NCBI GenBank assembly: GCA_964397545.1 | Contig: CAYNIW010000001.1 | Location: forward strand, 124,001-188,000 | Source of the DNA: JAFGIG01 sp964397545 | GTDB lineage: Bacteria > SDB-A | DNA: 64,000 bases | Direction of reading: 5' to 3' | Shown here: positions 40,305 to 49,891 of the stretch, piece by piece | How the letters are laid out: each line of letters starts with the position of its first letter | Numbering within the stretch: the stretch's first letter is position 1 | The notes under the pieces: model-generated | What the model saw: the letters and a program-made list of their open reading frames with translations, nothing else | Database searches by the model: none | Told to the model about the DNA's origin: nothing | Translations under genes and position numbers: made by a program

Positions 40305-42353
40305 ATGAAAAGTCTAAAGAAAAAGGACTTAAGAAATTATTTCAGATTTTTGGCTGCAGCCGCAATTGTAGTATCGGGGTTGATTTTGTTTTTAACCTTT
40401 GCTGAAGGATACCCCGGTCATAATAAAATGGTTCTTATTTTAGTTTCGCTGGTTTTGTCTTTTTCTGTTTTATTCTTAAAGTTTCCTAAAAACACCGCGC
40501 CTAAGCACGGGGTTATCTCTCTTTTCACGGTTTTATTGTTTTCCGTTCTGCTGACGGGCTTGTTTTCGAATTCTCTTTTTGCTGCCGCATTATCTTTGTC
40601 TTTAATTTCGTCATCTTTGATGCACCTGACTTTAGTTTTTCCCATTGAAAAGAAAATCTACAAAAAATCAGGATTCGCCCTTGTCAAAATAATTTATGTT
40701 TATGCCCCTGCCGCTTTTGTTTCGTATCTTTTGACGGCTTTTTTTGCGGGTAAAAAGACTGAATTGCCTTTTATAGGGGTTCTCGCGGCAATAACCTTGA
40801 TGGTATGGATTATTTTGGTGATTTCTGCCGCAGTAGAGGGGAGAAAGACGAAAATTAAAATCATCAAAAGAAGAACGGAACATTTCATGATAGGAGCTTC
40901 TCTTTCCGCAGTTCTTTTTCCGGTTTTTCTTAACATATATTCAGGAATTCTATTACCCGTTGTTTTGTTGCCATTGTTGTTTTTTATGCTTGAAGAATTT
41001 TTTTCAAAAATCAAGGACATGCCTTCCCGCAAACTGTCTCTTCTGTTTATTTCTTTCTCTTTATCATCTCTTATATTCTTTGTGTTTTCAATTTTACCTG
41101 TTATTTACTTTTACAGGGGAAGGGCTAATATATTTTTATCAGGGATGCTCGGTTCCGTTATTTTTCTATTTTTTTTCAGAAAATCTTACCTTTTTCTTCT
41201 TTCTATTTTTTATAAAAATCCCGGGAAAAGAATCGAAATACTGCGAACTTTCGAGAACAATTCAAAAAGCGCCGAAAGCACGGCGGAGTTTGTTTCAGAT
41301 CTTTCCAAAGCTCTAACGAAAACTCTTGTATGCTCCTCATGCTGTGTTTTTGTCAGAAAGAAAAGTTCTGTTTTCGAAAGTGTTTTCCTGTCAGAATCCC
41401 TTTGCCCGATAGAAGAAACATTTGACGGCGAGAGAAAAGACGGCGTTGTCAATTTCGTTGAAAGTTCCGGGAAGATACTGCAGATCGACGAAGAATCGAG
41501 TGCTGGGTTCAAAAATGTATGCGTCGAGGATATGCTGAGTCTTTCTAAACTCGGAGCTTCGCTTATCATTCCTTTCTTTTCCGGTTATCAACTCATAGCT
41601 TTTGCGATAATCAACAACCCTGGAGTCCCTTTGGAAAAGGGTTTCATAAATGAACTCATGACTTTTTCTGACGGAGTTTCCGGTTTGCTATCTTCTCTAA
41701 TCAAGATCGACATTATTGAAAAAAGCAAAGAAGCTGAAAATTATATGAATTCGAAAAGAATTTTAATATCCAGACTTAAGAAAAAAGCTTTTAATAAGGT
41801 TCTTCACAAAAAGATAAATGGAGATTTTGCCGGGGAAAACGCCGCGTTCTTCATGGAGAAAGAAAAATGTCTTTATTCGGGTTTGATGAAATGGGAAAAA
41901 GATCCGGAGGACTGGCAGAAGCTTTTTAATATTTCTGTTCTTCCGCATGTTTTTGATAATTGCCTAAATGACGGCTTGAACGCCGTATTATCTTTTTTGA
42001 CAGGTCTGAAAATAACAGAATCTATACTCTTGGTATCAAGAGAGAATGACATAAAAATATTTTCAGAAAATCTTAATTCTTCTTATTTGATCTCAAACAG
42101 TTCAGTGGAAAAGTTCGAAGGAGAAATTCCCGGCGGAGTAAAGTGGATGTTCGCTGGAACGTCGGATATAACAGAGCTTAAGAATATAAGATACGAAAAG
42201 CTCGGAGAAAAAAAGCTTAAAGAAATTCTCATTTCATCACTGCAGATGTCTTTTGAGGAGTTTGCAGATTCAGTTTACTCGACTCTTAAAGAATGGTCTT
42301 TTGACTCAGCAGGTCTCAAAGACACGGAAATGCTTTTTGTCGATTTTACATAA
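40305..42353 (+). CDS. Membrane protein with GAF-like and degenerate SpoIIE-type phosphatase domains
   Basis: 682 residues from the ATG at 40305, which has GGAGG five bases upstream and directly follows nrdJ. Residues 1-300 are polytopic membrane sequence. A GAF-like region (~355-455) follows, and the C-terminus has the PP2C/SpoIIE layout: GVKWMFAGTSDITELKN where active enzymes read YTDGVTEARN, then LGEKKLKEIL, and finally LKDTEMLFVDF where they read LKDDiTLLVV. The metal-binding Asp residues of both motifs are changed (DG to SD, DD to DT), so catalysis is doubtful. Probably a pseudo-phosphatase of a partner-switching sensor; inference. The stop shares a base with the next ATG. Confidence 0.65.
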   Translation: MKSLKKKDLRNYFRFLAAAAIVVSGLILFLTFAEGYPGHNKMVLILVSLVLSFSVLFLKFPKNTAPKHGVISLFTVLLFSVLLTGLFSNSLFAAALSLSLISSSLMHLTLVFPIEKKIYKKSGFALVKIIYVYAPAAFVSYLLTAFFAGKKTELPFIGVLAAITLMVWIILVISAAVEGRKTKIKIIKRRTEHFMIGASLSAVLFPVFLNIYSGILLPVVLLPLLFFMLEEFFSKIKDMPSRKLSLLFISFSLSSLIFFVFSILPVIYFYRGRANIFLSGMLGSVIFLFFFRKSYLFLLSIFYKNPGKRIEILRTFENNSKSAESTAEFVSDLSKALTKTLVCSSCCVFVRKKSSVFESVFLSESLCPIEETFDGERKDGVVNFVESSGKILQIDEESSAGFKNVCVEDMLSLSKLGASLIIPFFSGYQLIAFAIINNPGVPLEKGFINELMTFSDGVSGLLSSLIKIDIIEKSKEAENYMNSKRILISRLKKKAFNKVLHKKINGDFAGENAAFFMEKEKCLYSGLMKWEKDPEDWQKLFNISVLPHVFDNCLNDGLNAVLSFLTGLKITESILLVSRENDIKIFSENLNSSYLISNSSVEKFEGEIPGGVKWMFAGTSDITELKNIRYEKLGEKKLKEILISSLQMSFEEFADSVYSTLKEWSFDSAGLKDTEMLFVDFT

Positions 42354-43357
42354 TGGGCGAATCTGCAGTCTATTATATTTCTTCTCACGGTTTTGGCCAT
42401 CTGACGAGAAGCTTTGAGATAATAAAAGAATTCAAAAATATAAAAACACATATAGTATGCGGCCATTCCGTGGAGACAGCTGAAAAATTCGGTTTAAAAG
42501 AATTAAATGCGGCATCTTACAGAGAAATAAAAACTGACGCGGGTGTCTGGCAAAAAGACGCATTCGAAATGGATTTGAAAAAGACATTTGATGAAAATTT
42601 AAGTTTATTGGAATCAGAGGCTGAGTCTATCCAGAGAGAAGCTGATTACATTTCAAAACTCAATGTTTCAGCCGTGTTTTCCGACATTTCGCCTTTCCCT
42701 TTCGCCGCGGCGAAAAAACTAAATATCAAATGCTTTGCGGTGGGAAATTTCACTTGGGACTGGATATATGAAGGTTTTGAAGGATATGAACCGAGATTCA
42801 GAGAAATTGCCAAGCGATACAGGGAATTATACGCTCTTGCAGATAAAGCCTTTGTCCTCCCTTTTTCAGGGCCTTTTAATGCTTTCGACAGGAAAATAAG
42901 AATCGGACTGGTCTGCAGAAAACCGCTCTTTTCAGAACCTTATGAGGTGAGAAAACGACTTGGAGTCAAACCCCGAGAGAAAACCGTAGTCCCCGCGTTC
43001 GGAGGATTCGGCGTCGAAACTTTTTTCGACAAAATCCCTGAAGGGTTTTTTTTAATCTTACCGGGTTTCGAGGACAGAGTGGTATCTGAGAGATCAAGGG
43101 CTGTTTCGATGGATAGAATTTCTTTTCCCGATATACTTCTCGGGGCAGATGTAATCCTGACTAAACCGGGATACGGGATTTTATCAGAACTGGTTTATCT
43201 TAAATCTATGGGTTTTCAAAAAAAAGTAATTTACTGCGACAGAGGACCGTTCAGGGAGTATGGAATCCTGAAGGATTTCATAGACAAAAAATTCCAGAAC
43301 AGCCGATATATATCATCGGACGAAATGAAACATGGTAAATGGACTGAATATTTATAG
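42353..43357 (+). CDS. Glycosyltransferase family 28-like protein
   Basis: 334 residues with a MurG/GT28-type layout. The N-terminal nucleotide-sugar-transferase-like motif is SSHGFGHLTRSFEI; the C-terminal half has ADVILTKPGYGILSELVYL, the donor-binding pattern TKPGxGxxxE seen in GT28 enzymes. Families with this start also include an arabinokinase N-domain-like group, so donor and acceptor are unknown. Overlaps the preceding gene by one base (TAATG). A terminator follows at once. Confidence 0.8.
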   Translation: MGESAVYYISSHGFGHLTRSFEIIKEFKNIKTHIVCGHSVETAEKFGLKELNAASYREIKTDAGVWQKDAFEMDLKKTFDENLSLLESEAESIQREADYISKLNVSAVFSDISPFPFAAAKKLNIKCFAVGNFTWDWIYEGFEGYEPRFREIAKRYRELYALADKAFVLPFSGPFNAFDRKIRIGLVCRKPLFSEPYEVRKRLGVKPREKTVVPAFGGFGVETFFDKIPEGFFLILPGFEDRVVSERSRAVSMDRISFPDILLGADVILTKPGYGILSELVYLKSMGFQKKVIYCDRGPFREYGILKDFIDKKFQNSRYISSDEMKHGKWTEYL

Positions 43358-43358
43358 G

Positions 43359-43387
43359 GGCGGGCCCTGCAAGAACCCGCCTTTTTT
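43359..43387 (+). terminator. Intrinsic terminator after the glycosyltransferase gene
   Basis: GGCGGG stem, 11-base loop, CCCGCC, then six T. It closes the operon that may run from nrdR onward. The convergent lipoprotein gene ends five bases later; a T-run for the minus strand is lacking. Confidence 0.85.
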
Positions 43388-43392
43388 ACAGA

Positions 43393-44886
43393 TTAAAAAG
43401 AAGAAATTATATCTTCGAGGATGTTTTCTCCAGAGCCGTTAATTATAAAAATACCTGTGGATGTCATATCTTCCACTTTACTCGCTGAAGCAATAGTTCC
43501 CATAAAAGAAAGTTTATCACCTACTTCAGGAGCGAACATTCTCATCATTGGCAATATCTTCTGTGCGTCAATGTAGATAATAACCGGGTATTGATCGGGA
43601 TTTTCGATTCCAGCTTCTTCTAATTTTTCCTTTAATGTGACTCCGTCTGCTGAAAATGACTGCGCGTTCATGAGAACAACCGCTTCATTGTCGTTGATTT
43701 TTATGTCAACTTTGTTGTTTCCCTGAGTGAACGTGTATGAATCTTTCTGACCGATCAGAGAACCGCCGGCGGCGGCAGAAGCGATTGTCATTATTTTTAT
43801 CATCGTCTCTTTATTGTTGATGCCGATTATTCCTCCGGCTTCGGGCGCTGCCATGTTGAGATTGCCGATCATCAGCTGAATATCTCCTCTGAGCATGCCC
43901 CAAAATTCGTCTTCCGTCATTCCAAATTGCGAAAAATCAATCTGCTCTGCCATGTAAGGAGCCAGCATTTCTTTTAACACCATGAAATTCATTACAAGAC
44001 GCATGTATAGCGTCAGATCTCCTTTGATTTCGCTTAACTCCGAAACTCCGCTTGGCAGATCTGCAAGATACATGGCAACCATGGGATGATCGGATATGTC
44101 TTCTCCGTATTTGGCGAAGGATTTCAGAATGATTCTTTTCTGTTCGATGGTTCCGCCTACTACTGCGTATTCTATGTCGGGCATGTCCATGAAAGCGGAA
44201 GCTATTTCGTCTTGAGTGTCAGCGTTTTCTTTAAGGCTTTTTTCGAGGACTTCATAAAAATTCCCGCCGATGAAAGCATAAAGCGCGGGAGATGGCATGC
44301 CGACCGACTCGAAAGATTCTTTGAAATTCGGGCTCGTGGCGAGAGAATTTTCAGGTTTGGTTTCTTTTACTGATTTCATGAGATCTTTAACCTTCTCTCC
44401 CATGCCCATTACAACATAACCCTGGTAAACAGTCAGATAGACAAGGGTTTCGCCGTCTTCTATCACGGTGTAGTCGCCGTCTTGAGTGACAGTCGCTTCT
44501 TCGTCTTCTTTCGATTTCTCGATTATGTATTTGAGAAGATTTTCAGATGAAGTTGACGGAATAAAAATTGCAAAAGTGGGAACTGTTCCTGCTTCCTGTG
44601 CATTAAGAGGTAGATCGAGCATTATCATGCCGACTTTTCCGTTGGGATCGAATCCTTTGGTTTTGAACTCTTCGTAATCGAAATCTTCATTGTTGTTTTT
44701 GAAAGCTTTGGTGAAAATAGCGTCAGCGTTTATTTCATGCAGATCTGCGTAGATAAACATAGGAATGTCTGAAGGGACTAACGTGGCAAGCTCGGGCATC
44801 TGAGCCTGTTGAGGTTTTTTAGTGCATCCTGTGATGGCGAGCAGTCCGAATAGAACCAGCACTGCGACCGACAGAGTTTTTTTCAT
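43393..44886 (-). CDS. Lipoprotein of unknown function (DUF3352-like)
   Basis: 497 residues from ATG at 44886 (AAGGAGG four bases upstream); an earlier frame start at 44979 would precede the signal and is rejected. The signal peptide ends in a good lipobox, LLAITGC, so it is lipid-anchored. The mature part opens LATLVPSDIPMFIYADLHEI, which recalls DUF3352-type proteins (VPxDTxxxxxxxD), but no catalytic residue is apparent. Same strand as the MltD-like gene, 20 bases after it, so the two are probably co-transcribed. Confidence 0.75.
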   Translation of the reverse strand: MKKTLSVAVLVLFGLLAITGCTKKPQQAQMPELATLVPSDIPMFIYADLHEINADAIFTKAFKNNNEDFDYEEFKTKGFDPNGKVGMIMLDLPLNAQEAGTVPTFAIFIPSTSSENLLKYIIEKSKEDEEATVTQDGDYTVIEDGETLVYLTVYQGYVVMGMGEKVKDLMKSVKETKPENSLATSPNFKESFESVGMPSPALYAFIGGNFYEVLEKSLKENADTQDEIASAFMDMPDIEYAVVGGTIEQKRIILKSFAKYGEDISDHPMVAMYLADLPSGVSELSEIKGDLTLYMRLVMNFMVLKEMLAPYMAEQIDFSQFGMTEDEFWGMLRGDIQLMIGNLNMAAPEAGGIIGINNKETMIKIMTIASAAAGGSLIGQKDSYTFTQGNNKVDIKINDNEAVVLMNAQSFSADGVTLKEKLEEAGIENPDQYPVIIYIDAQKILPMMRMFAPEVGDKLSFMGTIASASKVEDMTSTGIFIINGSGENILEDIISSF

Positions 44887-44906
44887 TGATCCTCCTTGCG
44901 TTTTGA

Positions 44907-46301
44907 TTACCGTCTTATCTGATATCTTAAAGATGCGCCTATCTGAAGGTATCTGCCTCCGGCGTCGTTCGGATTCCATCTTTTGAGGTCTTCAACAGTC
45001 ACCCCGAGTCTCCTCGCAATGCGGGAAAGAGTGTCTCCTGATCTGACGGTGTAATTTCTCCACACGACTGTCGGAGTAACAGGCGCGGTCTGAACAGTTA
45101 TTTGAGTGTTCGACAGATATTTAAGCGAATCAGGCAGCATGTCGAAACTGGCTCTGAACATGTCTCTGGTGCCGCAAGGTATTTTAAGAACAAAAGGATA
45201 TTCTCCCGGGGGAGTGAAGGATTGCAGGATGTGCGGATTTAGTTCCTTGATTTTTTCTTTAGTGCAAGCTGTCGAATTGGCTATGACAGAGAGATCTACA
45301 GGACCGTGCAGGTGGACTGTGTCATAATCCATGGGATCTTCAAAATTGATTGACATGCCGTATAACTCGGGTTCTCTTGCGACAAGCATTACGGCGAGAG
45401 CGGAAGGGACGTAATTCATTGTCTCGTTAGGAAGGGTGAGTTTCCAGTAATCTTTGGTTCCGGCGTTGTTTATTGCCCTTTCTACGGCCCCTTCCCCGCA
45501 GTTGTATGCGGCGAGGGCGAGTTTCCAGTCCCCGAATCTCTCATAAAGAGAAGAGAGGTATCTGGCTGCGGCAATGGTCGCTTTATAAGGATCCCTTCTT
45601 TCATCGACATAGTTGTTTATTGTCAGGCCGAAATTCCGGGCAGTTCCGGGGATGAACTGCCAAATTCCGACTGCGGACGCCGGGGAAACAGCGCCCGGCA
45701 TATATCCGCTCTCGATAACGGGCAGAAAAGCAATATCGTGGGGCAGATTATAGTCCTCGAGTATTTCTTCGATCAAAGGCAGATATTTACCGCTTCTTCT
45801 TAGATAGGATATCAAAGTGTTTCTGCCGGAACTCGTATTTGTCCAGAAGTTCAGATATTGTTTGAGGCGATCTGAGGAACCTACTTCTATCGGAATCAGA
45901 ATATGTTCTGTTGTCTCAATCACCGGATAGCCCCAAAGAGAGTTCGCCGCTCTGATTTGAGCTGAAGAGAGCCTTCGCAAGTTAATGTTGTATCTGCTGA
46001 CTAAAAATGAATCCTGAACATCCTCTATCGGTATGTCGAGAAGATACCTCATTCCGTCGTTGGCGATTTGATGCGCCAGAATATAGTTCGAACTTTTTAA
46101 GGCTTCATTGGCCTGAGTGAATTGTTCTTCCGCTATAGTGAGCATTATTGAAGCGAGAGTGTCAGGAGACACAGATTCGATATAAAAGATATTTTCGTCA
46201 ACGCCGGTATATTGAACCGTTTCCGTGGACCGTCTGTATGAAGAGCATTTTGCAGACGCTAAAACGGCACATAATAAAAGCAATAGGAATTTCAAACGCA
46301 T
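44907..46301 (-). CDS. Membrane-bound lytic transglycosylase (MltD-like) with a LysM domain
   Basis: Cell-wall enzyme expected to cleave peptidoglycan between MurNAc and GlcNAc. Signal peptide (MRLKFLLLLLCAVLASA) comes first; the SLT domain shows PVIESGYMPGAVSPASAVG with the catalytic Glu, GIWQFIPGTARNFGL and ALAAYNCGEGAVERAI. The C-terminus is one LysM repeat (YTVRSGDTLSRIARRLGVTVEDL). 464 residues. AGGGG precedes the ATG. Divergent from lepA across 190 bases. Confidence 0.9.
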   Translation of the reverse strand: MRLKFLLLLLCAVLASAKCSSYRRSTETVQYTGVDENIFYIESVSPDTLASIMLTIAEEQFTQANEALKSSNYILAHQIANDGMRYLLDIPIEDVQDSFLVSRYNINLRRLSSAQIRAANSLWGYPVIETTEHILIPIEVGSSDRLKQYLNFWTNTSSGRNTLISYLRRSGKYLPLIEEILEDYNLPHDIAFLPVIESGYMPGAVSPASAVGIWQFIPGTARNFGLTINNYVDERRDPYKATIAAARYLSSLYERFGDWKLALAAYNCGEGAVERAINNAGTKDYWKLTLPNETMNYVPSALAVMLVAREPELYGMSINFEDPMDYDTVHLHGPVDLSVIANSTACTKEKIKELNPHILQSFTPPGEYPFVLKIPCGTRDMFRASFDMLPDSLKYLSNTQITVQTAPVTPTVVWRNYTVRSGDTLSRIARRLGVTVEDLKRWNPNDAGGRYLQIGASLRYQIRR

Positions 46302-46456
46302 TTAATCCCCTTTTGAGTTCATAATAAATATTATTAGACCTAAAACTAATTTAATCACGTATGGGTGAGAATGTAAATATTCAAAAAGAAGTTTCCTGGC
46401 GGTATATGATTTGAGCATTTTTCGGTAAAAGTATGTTTCCGAAGGCAAATCTTCCA

Positions 46457-46484
46457 TTGACAAATGAAGGAAGACCGTTATAGA
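46457..46484 (+). promoter_or_regulatory. Sigma-70-type promoter for lepA
   Basis: TTGACA (46457-46462), 16-base spacer, TATAGA (46479-46484). Transcription would start near 46491, with ATG at 46492, and no clear ribosome site precedes it. Confidence 0.6.
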
Positions 46485-46491
46485 AACATGC

Positions 46492-48294
46492 ATGGTCAAG
46501 GACAGAATAAGGAATTTTTGCATAATTGCGCACATCGATCACGGAAAATCGACACTCGCCGACAGGCTCTTGGAATACACGGAAACCATTCCGAAGAGGA
46601 TAAAGCTTGAACAGTATCTCGATAAAATGGATCTTGAAAAAGAAAGAGGGATAACTATCAAATCCCACAATGTCAGAATGAAGTATAGAGCTTCCGACGG
46701 CCATGAATATCAGCTTAATTTGATTGACACGCCCGGGCACGTAGATTTTTCATATGAGGTCTCCAGGTCCATATCTGCTTGCGAAGGTGCTCTTCTCGTC
46801 GTCGATGCGACGCAGGGAGTGCAGGCACAGACTGTCAGCAATGCTTATCTCGCAGTTGAGCAGGGGCTGAGGATAATACCTGTTATAAATAAAATTGATT
46901 TGCCGTCGGCAGATCCTGAAAGAGCAAAATTCGAGATAGAAGAATACCTCGGACTGGGAACGGAAGACGCTGTGGAGGTGAGTGCAAAGACGGGCAACGG
47001 AATTGATAAGCTTGTCGATTCAATAATCGGATTAATACCGCCGCCGAAAAAAAGCGGTTCAAGCATCCTGACATCCCTCATCTATGACAGCTACTATGAC
47101 GAATTTTGGGGAGCTGTTCTGTTTGTGAAAATCTCCGCGGGAGAACTCAAGAGAAATGATAAAATCAGATTAATCGGAGCGGGAAAAGAATACGATGTCC
47201 AGCATTTAGGATATTTTTCGCCGGAAATCAACGAAACAAAAAAACTTTCAAGCGGAGAAGTAGGTTTTGTTTCCGCCGGCATAAGATCCCTCCAGGATGT
47301 CAATATTGGAGACACACTGACTCTTTCCGGATGCGAAGTTGAACCGCTCCCGGGTTTCAGAAAATCAAAACCCATGGTTTACGCCGGACTCTACCCTTCC
47401 ACAAATGACAAATACAGGGATCTGAAAGAGAGCCTTGAAAGACTGGCTATTAACGATTCCGCGATCGCCTTTTCGCCTGAAAAATCGAATGCGCTCGGAA
47501 TGGGGTTCAGGGTGGGTTTTCTCGGACTGCTTCACATGGACATCGTCCAGGAAAGGCTGGAACGCGAGTTCGACATGGAATTGGTTGTCACAGCTCCAAC
47601 GGTTCCCTACAGAGTCACGCTAAAAAACAAAGAGGTGAAAGAAGTAAATTCTCCTACGGATCTTCCCCCTCCTTCGGAAACCGAAATAATAGAGGAACCG
47701 ACCGCGAAAGTCTCCATTCATTCACCTTCCCAGTTCGTCGGCAACATTATTAAGATATGCCACGAAAAAAGGGGAATTCAGCGCAAAATAGAATACCTGA
47801 CGCAGAACCACGTAAGGATTGATTACGAGATGCCTCTCTCGAGTGTTATTGTAGATTTTCACGACCTTTTGAAATCTTCCACAAAAGGCTACGCCTCCCT
47901 CGATTACGAGTGGTCTGGCTTTTCGAAGGCAAAAATGACTAAGCTCGATTTTTTGATAAACAACGAACTCATAGACGCTCTTTCAGTAATCGTCCAAGCC
48001 GATGAAGCTTATCATTCGGCGAGAAGAGTATGTGCCAGGCTCAAAAAAGCGATACCGAGACAGCTTTACGAAATAGCTATCCAGGGAGCTATAAGCGGAA
48101 AGATAATCGCTAGAGAGACTATAAAACCAGTCAGAAAAGATGTCACTGCAAAATGCTACGGCGGCGATATTACGAGAAAAAGAAAACTTCTCGAGAAACA
48201 AAAGGAAGGAAAAAAGAGGATGAGGAAATTCGGAAAAATCGAGATACCTCAGGAAGCCTTTATGAGTGTTCTTTCTCTCGAAGGAGAAGAGTGA
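46492..48294 (+). CDS. lepA: Elongation factor 4 (LepA)
   Basis: Translational GTPase that back-translocates stalled ribosomes. P-loop AHIDHGKST is near residue 13, then ERGITIKSH and the G3 motif DTPGHVDF, the G4 NKIDLPSAD and the LepA-specific C-terminal domain (KAKMTKLDFLINNELIDALS, RKRKLLEKQKEGKKRMRK). 600 residues as usual. ATG at 46492; a predicted promoter places the transcript start at or one base before it. Overlap with purD is only a two-base gap. Confidence 0.97.
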   Translation: MVKDRIRNFCIIAHIDHGKSTLADRLLEYTETIPKRIKLEQYLDKMDLEKERGITIKSHNVRMKYRASDGHEYQLNLIDTPGHVDFSYEVSRSISACEGALLVVDATQGVQAQTVSNAYLAVEQGLRIIPVINKIDLPSADPERAKFEIEEYLGLGTEDAVEVSAKTGNGIDKLVDSIIGLIPPPKKSGSSILTSLIYDSYYDEFWGAVLFVKISAGELKRNDKIRLIGAGKEYDVQHLGYFSPEINETKKLSSGEVGFVSAGIRSLQDVNIGDTLTLSGCEVEPLPGFRKSKPMVYAGLYPSTNDKYRDLKESLERLAINDSAIAFSPEKSNALGMGFRVGFLGLLHMDIVQERLEREFDMELVVTAPTVPYRVTLKNKEVKEVNSPTDLPPPSETEIIEEPTAKVSIHSPSQFVGNIIKICHEKRGIQRKIEYLTQNHVRIDYEMPLSSVIVDFHDLLKSSTKGYASLDYEWSGFSKAKMTKLDFLINNELIDALSVIVQADEAYHSARRVCARLKKAIPRQLYEIAIQGAISGKIIARETIKPVRKDVTAKCYGGDITRKRKLLEKQKEGKKRMRKFGKIEIPQEAFMSVLSLEGEE

Positions 48295-48295
48295 A

Positions 48296-49567
48296 ATGAA
48301 AGGTAAAAAAGCGGCGGTTATAGGAAGCGGAGCCAGAGAGCATGCTATAGCAAAAGCCCTTTCGAAAGACAAAGATGTAAGCGAGATTTACTGCCTCCCT
48401 GGAAATCCGGGCACCGAAGAATTTTGCATCAACATACAGTGCGACATAAAAAAATCTTGTGAAATTTCAAGCGCTTTAGACTCGGTCAAGCCCCATCTCG
48501 TCATTATAGGTCCTGAAGATCCGCTTGCTGAAGGCGCGGCTGACGATTTGAGGAGAAAAGAATACACGGTTTTCGGCCCAGGAAGAAAGGGAACAGAACT
48601 GGAATCAGACAAATCTTTCGCAAAAAAAACAATGAATGAAGCCGGAATCCCTACGCCTAAATGGTTTAACGTTAAATCCGCAAAGGACCTTGAAAAAAGC
48701 CTCGACGAAATGAACCCGCCATATGTTGTTAAAGCAAGCGGACTAGCTCAGGGTAAAGGCGTTTATATCTGCCAAGAGAGGAAGGAAGCTTTATCGGTTG
48801 GAAAAGAAATGCTTGCCGGAGATATCCTCAGGGGAGCCGGGAAAAAAATAGTTTTGGAAGAGTTCATTCAGGGCTTCGAAGTATCTTTCTTTTTTGCGAC
48901 AGACGGAAAAAATTATTTTCATTTTCCTCCCGCTCACGATTATAAAAAGGCGTATGACGGAGATACAGGACCGAACACCGGAGGTATGGGTTCTTTTTCT
49001 CCTGCCGGATCAAGTTTACTAAACGAAGCGGGGAAAAAAATAGCCGAACCGCTTTTAGAATATATGAAAAGCCATAGAATCGATTATAGAGGAGTTGTTT
49101 TCGCCGGAACGATAATATCGAAGGGAAAAATGTCAGTCCTCGAGTTCAACTGCAGATTCGGAGATCCGGAATCACAGTCGTCCTTGAGTCTTGTTGAAGG
49201 GGGCTTTTATAATCTTCTTTACTCCTGCGCAAGGGGCGACGCTGAAGATTCTTTATCCTTTTCGCCAGAAAAAGCGGTTTCTGTAGTAATAGCGTCAAAA
49301 GGATATCCGGAAAATCCGGTAAAGGGAGTCCCGATAAAACTGGATGAGAAAATATTCAGAAAGAATATATCCCTTTATTACGCGGGTGTCGAAAAAAACG
49401 AAAACAACCTTTTCACAGCAGGAGGGAGAGTATTTACTCTCACGGGGACAGCTCCGACTTTGAATGAGGCGAAAAATTTGGCCTACGGAGCGACATCAAA
49501 AATCAAATTCGAAGGATCTTGGTTCAGAAAAGACATAGCCGGAGATATAGAAGAGGATCTATTCTGA
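48296..49567 (+). CDS. purD: Phosphoribosylamine-glycine ligase
   Basis: Second step of purine synthesis: joins glycine to phosphoribosylamine using ATP (ATP-grasp). Start ATG at 48296, AAGGAG upstream; the N-terminus reads AAVIGSGAREHAIAKAL, the family opening, followed by ATP-grasp motifs (ASGLAQGKGVY, EEFIQGFEVSFF, NTGGMGSFSPAG) and VLEFNCRFGDPE with metal ligands. 423 residues. Its 3' end overlaps the convergent 83-residue gene by nine bases. No other pur genes are in the window. Confidence 0.96.
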   Translation: MKGKKAAVIGSGAREHAIAKALSKDKDVSEIYCLPGNPGTEEFCINIQCDIKKSCEISSALDSVKPHLVIIGPEDPLAEGAADDLRRKEYTVFGPGRKGTELESDKSFAKKTMNEAGIPTPKWFNVKSAKDLEKSLDEMNPPYVVKASGLAQGKGVYICQERKEALSVGKEMLAGDILRGAGKKIVLEEFIQGFEVSFFFATDGKNYFHFPPAHDYKKAYDGDTGPNTGGMGSFSPAGSSLLNEAGKKIAEPLLEYMKSHRIDYRGVVFAGTIISKGKMSVLEFNCRFGDPESQSSLSLVEGGFYNLLYSCARGDAEDSLSFSPEKAVSVVIASKGYPENPVKGVPIKLDEKIFRKNISLYYAGVEKNENNLFTAGGRVFTLTGTAPTLNEAKNLAYGATSKIKFEGSWFRKDIAGDIEEDLF

Positions 49568-49810
49568 AGAATCCGGCAGAATCGATTTCTTTTTCAAGTC
49601 GTTGAGATGCCAAAGAGCATTGTCGAGGCTGTCTTCGAGAATTGTTATCCTTATGCGCATAGAGCGGACATTGTCTCTTTCTTCAACGGAGACGTTTTTT
49701 TTCGCGAAAAAAAATCTGCCGGAAAAAAACCCTCCGGTGAAAGCCGCAGCGCATGCGAGAAAAAGAAAAGCTATAGATACGGCAGGTTCTTTAGGGCTTC
49801 GATAGATCAT
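49559..49810 (-). CDS. Small membrane protein with a coiled-coil tail, function unknown
   Basis: 83 residues: a short N-terminus, one membrane helix (VSIAFLFLACAAAFTGGFFSGRF), a basic cluster, then a charged helical tail with coiled-coil spacing. ATG start at 49810. It overlaps the purD 3' end by nine bases in convergent orientation. No ribosome site is strong, so the gene is plausible but not certain. Confidence 0.55.
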   Translation of the reverse strand: MIYRSPKEPAVSIAFLFLACAAAFTGGFFSGRFFFAKKNVSVEERDNVRSMRIRITILEDSLDNALWHLNDLKKKSILPDSSE

Positions 49811-49891
49811 CGAGTTATGGTATATTGAATGGTAAAAAAAGTAAATATTGATTAATTGCTTTTTCGGCAGGAGTCGCTTGGAAGTTTTGGC

